From Rhodococcus sp. AW25M09 (GTDB lineage Bacteria > Actinomycetota > Actinomycetes > Mycobacteriales > Mycobacteriaceae): 64,000 nt of DNA. The translations under genes and the position numbers were made by a program. Below the pieces are notes generated by a model, which saw nothing but the letters and a program-made list of their open reading frames with translations, did no database searches and was not told the DNA's origin. Each line of letters starts with the position of its first letter. Position 1 is the stretch's first letter. Shown one piece after another: positions 9,389-17,960 of the stretch. The stretch lies in assembly GCF_000333955.1 (NCBI RefSeq), contig NZ_CAPS01000026.1, forward strand, positions 1 through 64,000, given 5' to 3'.

Positions 9389-9700
9389 TCAGCTGATCCC
9401 CATCCACCGAAGTCCGGCAGTGGTCGCCGCTGCGGCGACGACGATCACGACGAATGGTGCTCGACGCCACGCCAGTACGCCGGCAACAGTGACTCCCACG
9501 GGGGCTGCGAAGCCCGCGAAGTCCTTGCCCACGAGCAGGGAAGAAGTGGCAACCAGTGCGACGAAGACGACCGCAACCGCAGTGCCCATGACCTTGTCGA
9601 TGTGCGGCGAGATGGCAACCCTCGTGCGCAGAGCCGGTCCCGCGATGCGGAGCGAATAGGTGCCGATGACCAGGGCGAGCAATGCAATCGTGAGGCTCAT
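9389..9700 (-). CDS. azlD: AzlD-family branched-chain amino-acid transport protein
   Basis: A 103-residue hydrophobic protein with about three to four membrane helices, typical in size for AzlD, the small partner of the AzlC/BrnF exporter (branched-chain amino acids, azaleucine, sometimes methionine). The ATG at 9700 overlaps the azlC stop by 4 bp. Its 3' end lies 18 bp from the IclR gene start on the same strand, so azlCD transcription could continue into the IclR gene. Confidence 0.85.
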   Translation of the reverse strand: MSLTIALLALVIGTYSLRIAGPALRTRVAISPHIDKVMGTAVAVVFVALVATSSLLVGKDFAGFAAPVGVTVAGVLAWRRAPFVVIVVAAAATTAGLRWMGIS

Positions 9701-10410
9701 GCGGATTCCTTTTGTGCGACAGGGGTATTGGACAGCATGGCGGGGACGACGGCGACCAAGGCGAGCAGCACGGGTATGCCGCTCGGCAGAAACATCGACG
9801 CGAGGAGGGCGATGCCCGCGCCGAGCAGTGCTGCAGTGCGGGTAGCTCGATCTCGCAGGGCAGGCATGATCAGTCCCAGCAGGATGGCCGGGAATGCGGC
9901 ATCGAGGCCTAGTGCGGCGGTATCGGTGATCGCGCCACCGCCGAGTGTGCCGATCAGGACGCCGATGTTCCAGGTGGCGAACAGTCCGATTCCGCACAGC
10001 CAGAACGCTGTTCGACGGCTGCCCGCGTCCTTCTCGGCGACGCTGAAGGCAACGGCCTCGTCGGTGATGAGGTGGGTGCCGAGTAGCCGCCTCAGCGGCG
10101 ACACGTGCTCGAAGACCGTGCCGATGGAGAAGCCGAGTGGGACCAGTCGGGTGTTGGCGAGCAGGGCGCTCGCGACGGCGGCGACCGGATTGCCGCTGGC
10201 GGCCAGGATGCCGACGAAGATGAACTGAGAGGAGCCGGCAAAGACCACCACCGACATCACCACCGGTAACCACAGGGGCAGCCCGGCGGCGACGGAGATG
10301 GCACCGAAAGAGGCCCCGACCAGTGCGTCGGCCAGACAGACCAACGCGATGTCGCGGATGTTGACACCGCCGAATCTCGAACCGCGGTATGTTCGCCATG
10401 TCGAACGCAT
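9697..10410 (-). CDS. azlC: AzlC-family branched-chain amino-acid exporter large subunit
   Basis: A 237-residue integral membrane protein with the AzlC pattern: LADALVGASFGAISVAAGLPLW near the start, then the conserved AGSSQFIFVGILAASGNP and NTRLVPLG segments and about five to six helices. With AzlD it would export branched-chain or related amino acids across the cytoplasmic membrane. Start ATG at 10410. It is divergent from an XRE-cupin regulator with only 66 bp between them and an inverted repeat inside that gap. Confidence 0.88.
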   Translation of the reverse strand: MRSTWRTYRGSRFGGVNIRDIALVCLADALVGASFGAISVAAGLPLWLPVVMSVVVFAGSSQFIFVGILAASGNPVAAVASALLANTRLVPLGFSIGTVFEHVSPLRRLLGTHLITDEAVAFSVAEKDAGSRRTAFWLCGIGLFATWNIGVLIGTLGGGAITDTAALGLDAAFPAILLGLIMPALRDRATRTAALLGAGIALLASMFLPSGIPVLLALVAVVPAMLSNTPVAQKESA

Positions 10411-10437
10411 GGTCGTTATATTGGACGATGTTAGTCT

Positions 10438-10457
10438 GTTCGTCAAATCAAACGAAC
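10438..10457. promoter_or_regulatory. inverted repeat between azlC and XRE-cupin regulator
   Basis: GTTCGT (10438-10443) and ACGAAC (10452-10457) are perfect arms around an AT-rich 8-nt centre. The element is 28 bp from azlC and 20 bp from the regulator start. This fits autoregulation plus control of azlCD by the neighbouring XRE-cupin protein. Confidence 0.5.
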
Positions 10458-10476
10458 GTACCGATGGAGTGAACGA

Positions 10477-11034
10477 ATGGCGGATACCGGAGCGCCCATC
10501 GCGGCCATCGCGGCGGCTCTTCAGCAAGAGCGGCGACGCGTGGGCCTGTCGCTCGCGGAAGTGGCCCGTCGCGCAGGTATTGCGAAATCGACGCTCTCGC
10601 AGCTGGAATCGGGCACCGGGAACCCGAGCATCGAGACCTTGTGGGCGCTCAGTGTGACCCTGGACGTGCCGTTCTCCAGATTGGTGGAGCCGGCCAAGCC
10701 TTCGGTCCGGTTGATTCGTGCGGGGGAGGGGCCGAGATTCGCGTCGGACAGGGCGGATTACACGGCAACACTGCTGGCGTCGTCTCCGCCGAACGCACGT
10801 CGCGACATCTATCTGATCACCGCGCAGGTCGGAGAGCCGAGACGCTCGGACCCGCACTCGCCGGGCGTCGTCGAGCATCTTGTTCTCAGTACCGGACGTG
10901 CCATGGTGGGGCCGATCGACGAAGCCGTCGAACTGACCCCGGGCGATTATGTCGCCTACCCCGGTGACGCGCCGCACATTTTCGAGGCTTTGGAGCCGAA
11001 CACCATGGCTGTGCTGGTCACCGAACACAGCTGA
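10477..11034 (+). CDS. XRE-family regulator with cupin sensor domain
   Basis: A 185-residue regulator. Residues 10-65 form a helix-turn-helix of the HTH_3 type (LSLAEVARRAGIAKSTLSQLESG), and residues 105-180 form a small cupin (HSPGVVEHLVLSTGR and LTPGDYVAYPGDAPHIFEA). This HTH-plus-cupin architecture often controls adjacent amino-acid or amine transport genes. Divergent from azlCD with a palindrome between them. A GGAG-type site precedes the ATG. Confidence 0.85.
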   Translation: MADTGAPIAAIAAALQQERRRVGLSLAEVARRAGIAKSTLSQLESGTGNPSIETLWALSVTLDVPFSRLVEPAKPSVRLIRAGEGPRFASDRADYTATLLASSPPNARRDIYLITAQVGEPRRSDPHSPGVVEHLVLSTGRAMVGPIDEAVELTPGDYVAYPGDAPHIFEALEPNTMAVLVTEHS

Positions 11035-11202
11035 CGTGCGGGGAATAGTCCTCGGCCGTGCCTCGTTGGACTCTTCTGACGGCGTTCGCTTGGCAAGCCC
11101 CGGGCCTCACCCCATTTGTCGCTACGAGCGACCACTCGCCGAGAGGCGTTTGCAGCGGACGTCGTCCCTACTTTTGTCTCCATAGGGAAAGGGACGGTAT
11201 CG

Positions 11203-12030
11203 ATGGCAGTCAAGACCTGGTTCATCACCGGCACATCCAAGGGATTCGGACGCGAATGGGCTATCGCAGCCCTCGAGCGCGGAGACCGAGTGGCAGCGAC
11301 CGCCCGCAACACCGACACGCTGAAAGATCTCGTCGAGCAGTACGGCGACGCAGTTCTGCCGATCGAACTCGACGTGAACGATCGCGCAGCCGACTTCGCA
11401 GCGGTACAGCAGGCCCACGAGAAGTTCGGCTCACTCGACATCGTGATCAACAACGCCGGCTACGGCTTGTTCGGCATGGTCGAGGAAATCTCCGAGGAAG
11501 ATGCCCGCGCGCAGATCGAGACCAACGTCTTCGGTGCGCTGTGGGTGACCCAGGCGGCGTTGCCGTTCATGCGTGCGCAGGGGAGTGGCCACATCCTGCA
11601 GGTCTCGTCCATCGGCGGCATTTCCGCGTTCCCGAATGTCGGTGCATACCATGCATCCAAATGGGCACTCGAAGGCTTCAGCCAGGCATTGGCGCAGGAA
11701 GTCGAGGACTTCGGCATTCACGTGACGCTCATCGAGCCGGGCGGATTCTCCACCGATTGGGCGGGGCCCTCTGCGAAGAAGTCCACCGACATCGCCGCCT
11801 ACGATCCGGTCCGGGAGAAGGCTACGAAGCTCAGAAGCTCGCGGCAGGCGACCCCTGGTGATCCGAGTGCCACACGATCGGCACTACTGAAGGTGATCGA
11901 CGCCGAGAAGCCGCCGCTGCGAGTCTTTTTCGGTGACGCACCGCTGGAGATCGCAACGAAGGACTACGAGTCGCGACTCGCGAACTGGCGCGAATGGCAG
12001 CCGGTGGCCGTCGAGGCGCACGGAGGCTGA
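11203..12030 (+). CDS. short-chain dehydrogenase/reductase
   Basis: A 275-residue classical SDR acting on an unknown alcohol or carbonyl substrate with NAD(P). The cofactor motif is GTSKGFG near residue 10, followed by NNAGYG near 85 and a catalytic Ser...YHASK triad near 137-158. The ATG at 11203 follows an AGGGAAAGGGA site. It stands alone between the azl regulator and a two-component system. A 76-bp inverted-repeat element begins 8 bp after its stop. Confidence 0.9.
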   Translation: MAVKTWFITGTSKGFGREWAIAALERGDRVAATARNTDTLKDLVEQYGDAVLPIELDVNDRAADFAAVQQAHEKFGSLDIVINNAGYGLFGMVEEISEEDARAQIETNVFGALWVTQAALPFMRAQGSGHILQVSSIGGISAFPNVGAYHASKWALEGFSQALAQEVEDFGIHVTLIEPGGFSTDWAGPSAKKSTDIAAYDPVREKATKLRSSRQATPGDPSATRSALLKVIDAEKPPLRVFFGDAPLEIATKDYESRLANWREWQPVAVEAHGG

Positions 12031-12037
12031 CCCTCGG

Positions 12038-12113
12038 CGCACCTGAGGGTTCACGATCGCACTCAACGGGCGGGTTTCCGCGTATGAGCGACGATAGTGA
12101 ACCACCAGGTGCG
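12038..12113. repeat. 76-bp dispersed palindromic element, copy A
   Basis: Left arm 12038-12059 (CGCACCTGAGGGTTCACGATCG) pairs with right arm 12089-12113 with a few mismatches around a 29-nt loop. A second copy of identical overall length is at 18036-18111, and the arms and the loop segment TCCGCG(T/C)ATGA are shared. It lies between the SDR stop and the convergent response-regulator stop, so it could act as a bidirectional terminator. A REP/MITE-like non-autonomous repeat is the alternative. Confidence 0.75.
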
Positions 12114-12114
12114 G

Positions 12115-12723
12115 TTACAGCCACCCGTTTTCGCGTGCGGTCTTGATTGCTTCGAGTCGACTGCTTGCGCCCAATTTGGTGATGGTGCCCGAGAGGTAGT
12201 TCCGCACAGTGCCCGGGCTGAGGAACAATCGTTCGCCGATCTGTTTGGTGGACAACCCCTGATCGACGAGCCGCAATACGTCGAGTTCGCGGTCGCGCAA
12301 CGGATTCGGGCCCGCGCGCAGTGCTTCGGCTGCCAGCGCCGGGTCGATGACGGTGTGCTTGGAGAGAACCGCTTTGATCCCCGCGAAAAGATGCACTGCG
12401 TCAGTGCTCTTGAGCAGGTAGCCGTTCGCCCCCGCCGCCAGTGCGTCGTGGACGTGCCCGCTACCGGGCAGGGCAGTGAGCAACAGCACGGGAGTGCGAT
12501 CATTCGTAGCTCGAAGGGCGGCCGTGGCCTCGATACCCGTCATTCCGGGCATATCTATGTCCATGAGGATGACGTCCGGATGCAGCCGCTCGGCCGCGTC
12601 GCATACTTCGTCACCGCGCGAGACCCGGCCGACCACCTCGATGTCCGGGTCGGTGGACAACAACACTTCGAATGCCTCCGCCAGCAATGCGACATCCTCG
12701 GCCAGCAGCACTGTGATCGTCAT
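12115..12723 (-). CDS. NarL/FixJ-type response regulator
   Basis: A 202-residue two-domain regulator. The receiver domain has the acidic pocket ED at 9-10, phospho-acceptor Asp55 (ILMDIDMPG) and the conserved Thr/Lys (LLTALPG, LLKS). A LuxR-type helix-turn-helix follows from about residue 140 (LRDRELDVLRLVDQGLSTKQIGERL). It overlaps the histidine kinase gene by 4 bp, so the two are a cognate pair. The adjacent ABC-2 exporter on the same strand is the likely target. Confidence 0.92.
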   Translation of the reverse strand: MTITVLLAEDVALLAEAFEVLLSTDPDIEVVGRVSRGDEVCDAAERLHPDVILMDIDMPGMTGIEATAALRATNDRTPVLLLTALPGSGHVHDALAAGANGYLLKSTDAVHLFAGIKAVLSKHTVIDPALAAEALRAGPNPLRDRELDVLRLVDQGLSTKQIGERLFLSPGTVRNYLSGTITKLGASSRLEAIKTARENGWL

Positions 12724-13889
12724 AGTTCTTCCTCTGCCCGAGGGATTGTGGCCGCGACTCGAAACTCGGTACCCGCCGCCGTCCTGCCGGCTGTGAATCT
12801 GCCTCCGAGGTCCTCGACCTGACGGGTCAGTGCAGCGATCCCGGTTCCCGCGCCCGGGTCGGACTTCTCACGGGTGACGCCGTCGTTCGTGAATTCCAGT
12901 GCGTCGTGGCCCTGCTCCACAGAAAGTCGGACGGTGCATCTTCGAGGGTGGGCGTGCTTGAGCATGTTGGTGGATGATTCGCGCACGATGGCGGCGAACA
13001 CCCGTTCCACGGTGCTGCCCGATGGGGATTCCACCGAGGTGACGCACTCGATCCCCAAACGGGCACACATCGCGTCGACGGTCGCAAGCTCGGACATGAA
13101 GTCGTCCAGAATGGGGCCGCTGGTGATTCTTCGAAGATCGGCCTGCCCACTGTTGAGTACGTCGTGCACATGCCCGAGCTGCTCACGAGCTTTCTCGGGT
13201 TGATTCTCGAACATCTGTATCGCAGCCTGATTGCGTAACTGTGCGGTCACCAACGTCCGGCCGATGACATCGTGCAGATCCCGCGAAATGCGGTGTCGTT
13301 CGGCATCGACGAGCAGACGGGCAATCTGCTCGCGCGAGGCGCGTAGGGCGTCGAGCGCGCGAGCCAGTTCGGTGAGTGCAATCAGCACCACAGTCGTGGC
13401 GATGCCGAACAACGTGATGCCGAAGGCCTGTAGTGGCTCGGCCCGGTCTACATCGACGATGACGATCGTCGCGGCGAGAAATACGCCACCGACAACCGCT
13501 GGAGCCCAACGTCCACGCACCAACGTCGAGGAGATCGCTACCGACATGGCGCACATCTCCCACACCTCGGACATCGGAACCACCACGATCCCGAGTGGAA
13601 TGGCAATCCATGCGGCGACCGTCAGCCGCCGATCGGCGCGTCCCACGACGAACGTGCGCTGTGCCAACACCGTCACGACAGCCACGAAGATCACTATCGA
13701 GGCCGATAGTGCGGCAAGTCCGAAGCCGATGACCTCCCGATGGTCGAACACTGTTGTGAGGGAGATGAATGTGAACAGCGCGACCACGAGCCAACTCGCG
13801 GCAAAAGCGACCACAGCGCTGGGGAAATGCCCTTCGTGTGTGGCATCGATCGTTGTCACTGCCGTCACTTTCTCTGATGAGGAACCCAC
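12720..13889 (-). CDS. NarL-type (HisKA_3) sensor histidine kinase
   Basis: A 389-residue membrane kinase. The first 150 residues contain about four to five helices. The HisKA_3 dimerisation box is ISRDLHDVIGRTL near residue 205 with the phospho-accepting His, and the C-terminal HATPase ends with GTGIAALTRQVEDLGGRF. The 4-bp overlap with the response regulator shows coupling. The GTG at 13889 is the longest start; a downstream GTG about 8 codons in is also possible. Sits 43 bp from the exporter permease on the same strand. Confidence 0.88.
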   Translation of the reverse strand: MGSSSEKVTAVTTIDATHEGHFPSAVVAFAASWLVVALFTFISLTTVFDHREVIGFGLAALSASIVIFVAVVTVLAQRTFVVGRADRRLTVAAWIAIPLGIVVVPMSEVWEMCAMSVAISSTLVRGRWAPAVVGGVFLAATIVIVDVDRAEPLQAFGITLFGIATTVVLIALTELARALDALRASREQIARLLVDAERHRISRDLHDVIGRTLVTAQLRNQAAIQMFENQPEKAREQLGHVHDVLNSGQADLRRITSGPILDDFMSELATVDAMCARLGIECVTSVESPSGSTVERVFAAIVRESSTNMLKHAHPRRCTVRLSVEQGHDALEFTNDGVTREKSDPGAGTGIAALTRQVEDLGGRFTAGRTAAGTEFRVAATIPRAEEEL

Positions 13890-13932
13890 ACTATCGACGA
13901 CGCCTAAGCGTTCGGCAACCGCGACCTGCGAA

Positions 13933-14715
13933 TCACTGTCGGCCGGTTGCCCCAGCGAATCGGCGAATGGCGGCGAAGGAGAATCCGAAGAACCAGGCGG
14001 CGACGTTGATGAGTGCCCCCGCGAGCGAGGCGTGTGATCCGTCGAGGTTGTAGCCGTCCGTCAATGCGTAGCGAGCCAATGTCGCGACGCCGTACAGCGG
14101 TGTCACCTGTGCAACCGCAAGCATGCCGCCGGACAGTGGGATGAAGATGTTGCCCAGGAAGGCGAGGCCGGTCATGACGACGCCGGGAACGTGGGTGACC
14201 ACCTCGGGCGGAAGCAGCATGCCCAGCACCAGTCCGAGCGCGGAGAAGATGGCCGATCCGAGCCATGCGACGACGAGGCCGGTGATCCAGACGGACGCAT
14301 CTGCGCGGGCGCCGGTGAGTGCCCCCAGGATGCCGACCACGACGACCGGAATTGCCGCGTACACCTGGCAGGCGATGATGCGTGATGCGACGTAACCGCC
14401 GGCACCCACGGGCGACAGGCGAATTGTGCGTAGCCAGCCGTTGGCCTTCTCGTTCGAGATGCCCGCAGCCCGTGAGATGGTGCCGATCGACGCGCCGTAG
14501 ACGGCGATGCCGATCATCATCCAGGCCTGAAAGTTGCCGTGCGGCAGGTCGACTCCGGCGCTGGGTTCGACGACCCGGAACAGGGCGAGGTAGAGCACGG
14601 CAGGCAGCGCGACGGTGAAGATCAAATTCTGTGGTGTGATCTGCCGGCGGATGTCGTGCAGGACGAAGGTGGGGTGCAGTCCGCGGCGAGGGCGTAGTGC
14701 GGTTGTGGTGGTCAT
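13933..14715 (-). CDS. ABC-2 type transporter permease
   Basis: A 260-residue membrane protein with about six helices and a central GAGGYVASRIIACQVYAAIP region typical of ABC-2 drug or antibiotic exporter permeases. It lies 9 bp after its ATPase partner and upstream of a two-component system on the same strand, the familiar arrangement in which the kinase senses the exported compound or envelope stress. Substrate unknown. Confidence 0.88.
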   Translation of the reverse strand: MTTTTALRPRRGLHPTFVLHDIRRQITPQNLIFTVALPAVLYLALFRVVEPSAGVDLPHGNFQAWMMIGIAVYGASIGTISRAAGISNEKANGWLRTIRLSPVGAGGYVASRIIACQVYAAIPVVVVGILGALTGARADASVWITGLVVAWLGSAIFSALGLVLGMLLPPEVVTHVPGVVMTGLAFLGNIFIPLSGGMLAVAQVTPLYGVATLARYALTDGYNLDGSHASLAGALINVAAWFFGFSFAAIRRFAGATGRQ

Positions 14716-14724
14716 CGGAAGTCC

Positions 14725-15672
14725 TCAGTTCTGGTGGGTGCGGTCGGTCAGCGCGGCGAAAGCCTCGTCGAGCGAGGCCGACACGATCGCGATGTCGGTC
14801 GCGGAGGTCGACGTGCTCAGTGCGCGCACCACGGAATCGGTGTCGGTGCACACGAAGCGGAACCGGCCGTTGGCGAGCTCCTGCAGTCGCGAACTGGTCT
14901 GTGCTGCAACAGAGTCGGCTTCGGAACGCGGCAGGTTAGCATCCACGGTGCGATTGGAGACGGTGGCCTTGATCTGGGCAACCGTGCCGTCGGCGACGAG
15001 AGCTCCGTCGACGATGACGACGATGCGATCGGCGAAGTTCTGTGCCTCTTCGAGGTAGTGGGTCGCGAACATGACGGTGGTGCCGTTCGCTGCCTGGGCG
15101 CGCATTGCTTGCCAGAAGTGTTTGCGTGCAGTGACATCCATGCCTGCGGTCGGCTCGTCGAGCAGCAGCAGCGCGGGGTTGGACAACAGCGCGAGGGCGA
15201 ACCGAACCTTCTGTTGTTCGCCTCCCGAGCACTTCGACACGCGCCGATCCACCAGCTCGCCGAGTCCGGCCCGGGTGATGGCCGCGGCGGGGTCGGCTCC
15301 GATGTACAGCGAACCCATCATGTCGACGAGCGCGCCGACCGTGACGTCCGGCAACAGTCCACCGGACTGAAGCACCGCGGCGCTGCGTCCTGTCGCGGCT
15401 GCGGTCAGCGGGTCGGTGCCGAGTACCTCGATGGTGCCGCCGTCCGGTTCGGTGAGCCCGAGGATCATGTCGATCGTCGTGCTCTTGCCTGCGCCGTTCG
15501 GTCCGAGAAACGCCACGACCTGCCCGCGGGGAATCGAGAGGTTCATTTCGCGAACGGCGCGGAACTTCGAACCCGTGGAGTCGCTGAACGACTTGTGGAC
15601 ACCGGTGGCGTGCACCGCGAGTGCAGTCTCGGTACCCACCGCCTCGGTGCGAGTTGAACTCTGCGTGATCAT
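14725..15672 (-). CDS. ABC transporter ATP-binding protein (drug-exporter type)
   Basis: A 315-residue ATPase with Walker A GPNGAGKST near residue 60, a slightly variant signature CSGGEQQKV, Walker B LLLLDEPTAGMD and a DrrA-like C-terminal extension. ATG at 15672 is preferred to a TTG two codons upstream because AAGGG is 8 nt before it. Forms an exporter with the downstream permease. The upstream 282 bp hold no gene; a CATGAC/GTCATG inverted repeat near 15794-15820 could be regulatory. Confidence 0.9.
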   Translation of the reverse strand: MITQSSTRTEAVGTETALAVHATGVHKSFSDSTGSKFRAVREMNLSIPRGQVVAFLGPNGAGKSTTIDMILGLTEPDGGTIEVLGTDPLTAAATGRSAAVLQSGGLLPDVTVGALVDMMGSLYIGADPAAAITRAGLGELVDRRVSKCSGGEQQKVRFALALLSNPALLLLDEPTAGMDVTARKHFWQAMRAQAANGTTVMFATHYLEEAQNFADRIVVIVDGALVADGTVAQIKATVSNRTVDANLPRSEADSVAAQTSSRLQELANGRFRFVCTDTDSVVRALSTSTSATDIAIVSASLDEAFAALTDRTHQN

Positions 15673-15954
15673 CTGCAATTCCCTTCGCTATTTCGTCAGT
15701 GGATCCTCAGCCGTGTTCTTTGGCGACACATCAGACTCTCCACCTCGACGAAAGCGCAGGTCAACGCCAAATGAGACGTCGTTTTCACCGTCATGACGAA
15801 CTGCTGACAACTGTCATGTGCAACTACGGACCAGGTGTCACGTAAGCGCCGTGAAGCTGGGAACTACGCCCCTCGCAGTAATCGACACCCGGCGGACAGG
15901 GCGTGCCTGACCATCGAGGGCGCGGATTCGTAAACGGACGCCGGCGGTGCTCTC

Positions 15955-16341
15955 TCAGTTCTCCGGAGTGAGCGCGGTGATGTTCGCAGCGGTCTGGGCA
16001 TCGGTGGTTTCTGTCTCGTCGAAGTAGCGACGGAAGAGCATCCGCATCGATTCGATGACGTCGATGTGCTGCTGAAGAATGACGTCGAGAGAGCGATCGG
16101 TGCCGGTGGCCAGGCGAAGGAACTTGCTTTGCAGATCCTGTGCAGACTTCATGTCGCCCCAGGCTTTTGTCTCCGTCAAGACTGATGCTTTGCGTTTCAT
16201 GCCATTAAGGTGCGCGATATAGGTGACACACGCGGCGTCGCACTGTGCAGCAACGTCGGCGGGAATGGTGATGGTGCCGGCGTCCGCTTGGGCGTTAAGT
16301 TGTTGCCAATGCGCGATGAGGTTCGGCTGGGAACCGGTCAT
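15955..16341 (-). CDS. conserved small helical protein, duplicated copy B
   Basis: A 128-residue, probably all-alpha soluble protein with no signal peptide and no motif I can name. The C-terminal half from WGDMKSAQDLQSKF onward is almost identical to the protein encoded at 16989-17375, while residues 45-60 differ. Each copy follows a DUF3558 lipoprotein gene, so the pair behaves as a unit. The size and helix content are loosely reminiscent of WXG100-like secreted proteins, but no WXG motif is present, so this is not claimed. Confidence 0.8.
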   Translation of the reverse strand: MTGSQPNLIAHWQQLNAQADAGTITIPADVAAQCDAACVTYIAHLNGMKRKASVLTETKAWGDMKSAQDLQSKFLRLATGTDRSLDVILQQHIDVIESMRMLFRRYFDETETTDAQTAANITALTPEN

Positions 16342-16368
16342 GGTTTCGACGTCTCTCGATCGTGGGAA

Positions 16369-16932
16369 CTAGCTGGGAAGTTCGGAGTCGAGGGCGGCGA
16401 CCACCCTGTTGAGTTCCGCGCACGGGTCGTACGGCGGGGTCCGAACCTGTCCATCGGTGATCAGCGTCGCTCGGATCAATTGGGGCCCTGCCGTGAAGGC
16501 GACGCCGCAATTGAGTGATGCGTCGGACGCGAGCTGCTGATACTGGGTGGCATTGCGAGTGCCCACCCGCACTGGGCTGAGTCGGTCGAAGTAGCTCGGA
16601 TCGTCAATGAAGTCCAAGGTCTGGAGCCCGACAATCAACGAGACGTAGTACATGTTGTTCGGCGGCCGGTCTTCCCAGCCGCAGATCTTGAATCCGTACT
16701 GATCTCGTCCGAAGATCCCCGACTCTTTCGTGCTGACGTTGAGCCCGGCTCGCTCGATGGCCTCGTCGGGGATGGTGCAGGGATCCCAGGGCGTCGTGGG
16801 GGCTGCGGCGGTGGTGCTGGTCTCGGCGCTTACGGCTGTGTCGGCTGATGCCTCACCCTCGGTGCTACTCGTGCAGCCCGCAATTACCAGAAATGCTGCT
16901 ATTGCCGGCATCCATCGACTTGCCCTACGCAT
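16369..16932 (-). CDS. DUF3558 family lipoprotein, copy B
   Basis: A 187-residue predicted lipoprotein: a positively charged N-terminus, hydrophobic stretch and lipobox IAGC (Cys20), then a Ser/Thr-rich linker and a DUF3558-type domain (WDPCTIPDEAIERAGLN) with paired Cys residues that may form disulfides. ATG at 16932. The central 45 residues are virtually identical to the lipoprotein at 17403-17960, while the C-terminal thirds diverge. Function of DUF3558 is unknown; it is a mycolate-actinomycete family located outside the membrane. Confidence 0.85.
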   Translation of the reverse strand: MRRASRWMPAIAAFLVIAGCTSSTEGEASADTAVSAETSTTAAAPTTPWDPCTIPDEAIERAGLNVSTKESGIFGRDQYGFKICGWEDRPPNNMYYVSLIVGLQTLDFIDDPSYFDRLSPVRVGTRNATQYQQLASDASLNCGVAFTAGPQLIRATLITDGQVRTPPYDPCAELNRVVAALDSELPS

Positions 16933-16988
16933 CGGTCTTGTCCGTTTCTCGTGGATTTTGGTGTCGTGTCGCCAGGTGATGGTGCGTT

Positions 16989-17375
16989 TCAATTTCCGGG
17001 TGCAAGCGCGGTGATGTTCGCGGCTGTCTGGGCATCGGTGGTTTCTGTCTCGTCGAAGTAGCGACGGAAGATCATCCGCATCGATTCGATGACATCGATG
17101 TGCTGCTGAAGAATGACGTCGAGAGAGCGATCGGTACCGGTGGCCAGGCGAAGGAACTTGCTTTGCAGATCCTGTGCAGACTTCATGTCGCCCCAAGGTT
17201 TGACTACGCCCAGCTTTGCCGCGTCGATCTTCATCTTGTCGAGGTGCGCGAGGTAGGTGACGCAGGCTGCGTCACATTTGGCAGCGACGTCGGCGGGAAT
17301 GGTGATGATGCCTGCCTCGGCTTGGGCGTTGAGGTCTTGCCAGTGCGCGATGAGGTTCGGCTGGGCGTCGTTCAC
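16989..17375 (-). CDS. conserved small helical protein, duplicated copy A
   Basis: A 128-residue paralogue of the 15955-16341 product, with the same start (QPNLIAHWQ) and almost identical last 65 residues (LRLATGTDRSLDVILQQH). It lies 28 bp after the upstream DUF3558 lipoprotein gene and 57 bp before the second lipoprotein gene, giving the order lipoprotein A, helical A, lipoprotein B, helical B on the minus strand. No known domain; the role is probably linked to its lipoprotein partner. Confidence 0.8.
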   Translation of the reverse strand: MNDAQPNLIAHWQDLNAQAEAGIITIPADVAAKCDAACVTYLAHLDKMKIDAAKLGVVKPWGDMKSAQDLQSKFLRLATGTDRSLDVILQQHIDVIESMRMIFRRYFDETETTDAQTAANITALAPGN

Positions 17376-17402
17376 AGTCTCGCTATCCTTTGATCGGAGG
17401 AT

Positions 17403-17960
17403 CTAGCTCGGAAGTTCAGAATCGAGCTCTGCGACCGCGGAGTTGAGCTCCGTGCACGGGTCGTAAGCCGGGCCATCGACCAGTGCGCTCGTATTCAGGG
17501 TCGACATGATCAATTCGCTTCCAGCAGTAAAGGCGACGCCGCAGTTGACGGCCGCATCGGCACCGACCTGCTGAAACTGCGTAGCGTTGCGCGTTCCCAC
17601 TTGGACCGACTGGAGTCGGTCGAAGTTGGGAGTGTCGGCGAGGTAGTCGATGCCCTTCAATCCCACAAAGATCGAAAAGTAGTACTTGTTGTCGGGGAGC
17701 CTGTTCTCCCAGCCGCAGATCTTGAAGCCGTACTGATCTCGTCCGAAGATCCCCGACTCTTTCGTGCTGACGTTGAGCCCCGCTCGCTCGATGGCCTCGT
17801 CGGGGATGGTGCAGGGATCCCAGGGCGTCGTCGGGGCTTCGGTGGTGGTGGCAAAAGTCGAGGTCTCATCGGGCAGTGCCTCGCCGTCGACGGCCGTCGA
17901 GCATCCGACCGCCATGAGTAGCCCAAATCCGATTGGCGCCCATCGGCCTGTACGACGCAT
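17403..17960 (-). CDS. DUF3558 family lipoprotein, copy A
   Basis: A 185-residue lipoprotein with basic N-terminus (MRRTGR), hydrophobic core and lipobox AVGC, followed by a Thr-rich linker and the DUF3558 core WDPCTIPDEAIERAGLN. The ATG at 17960 is chosen because it places the basic residues directly before the hydrophobic core; a longer frame to 18032 would bury the signal peptide. First gene of the four-gene duplicated array. A 76-bp palindromic element lies upstream at 18036-18111. Confidence 0.85.
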   Translation of the reverse strand: MRRTGRWAPIGFGLLMAVGCSTAVDGEALPDETSTFATTTEAPTTPWDPCTIPDEAIERAGLNVSTKESGIFGRDQYGFKICGWENRLPDNKYYFSIFVGLKGIDYLADTPNFDRLQSVQVGTRNATQFQQVGADAAVNCGVAFTAGSELIMSTLNTSALVDGPAYDPCTELNSAVAELDSELPS

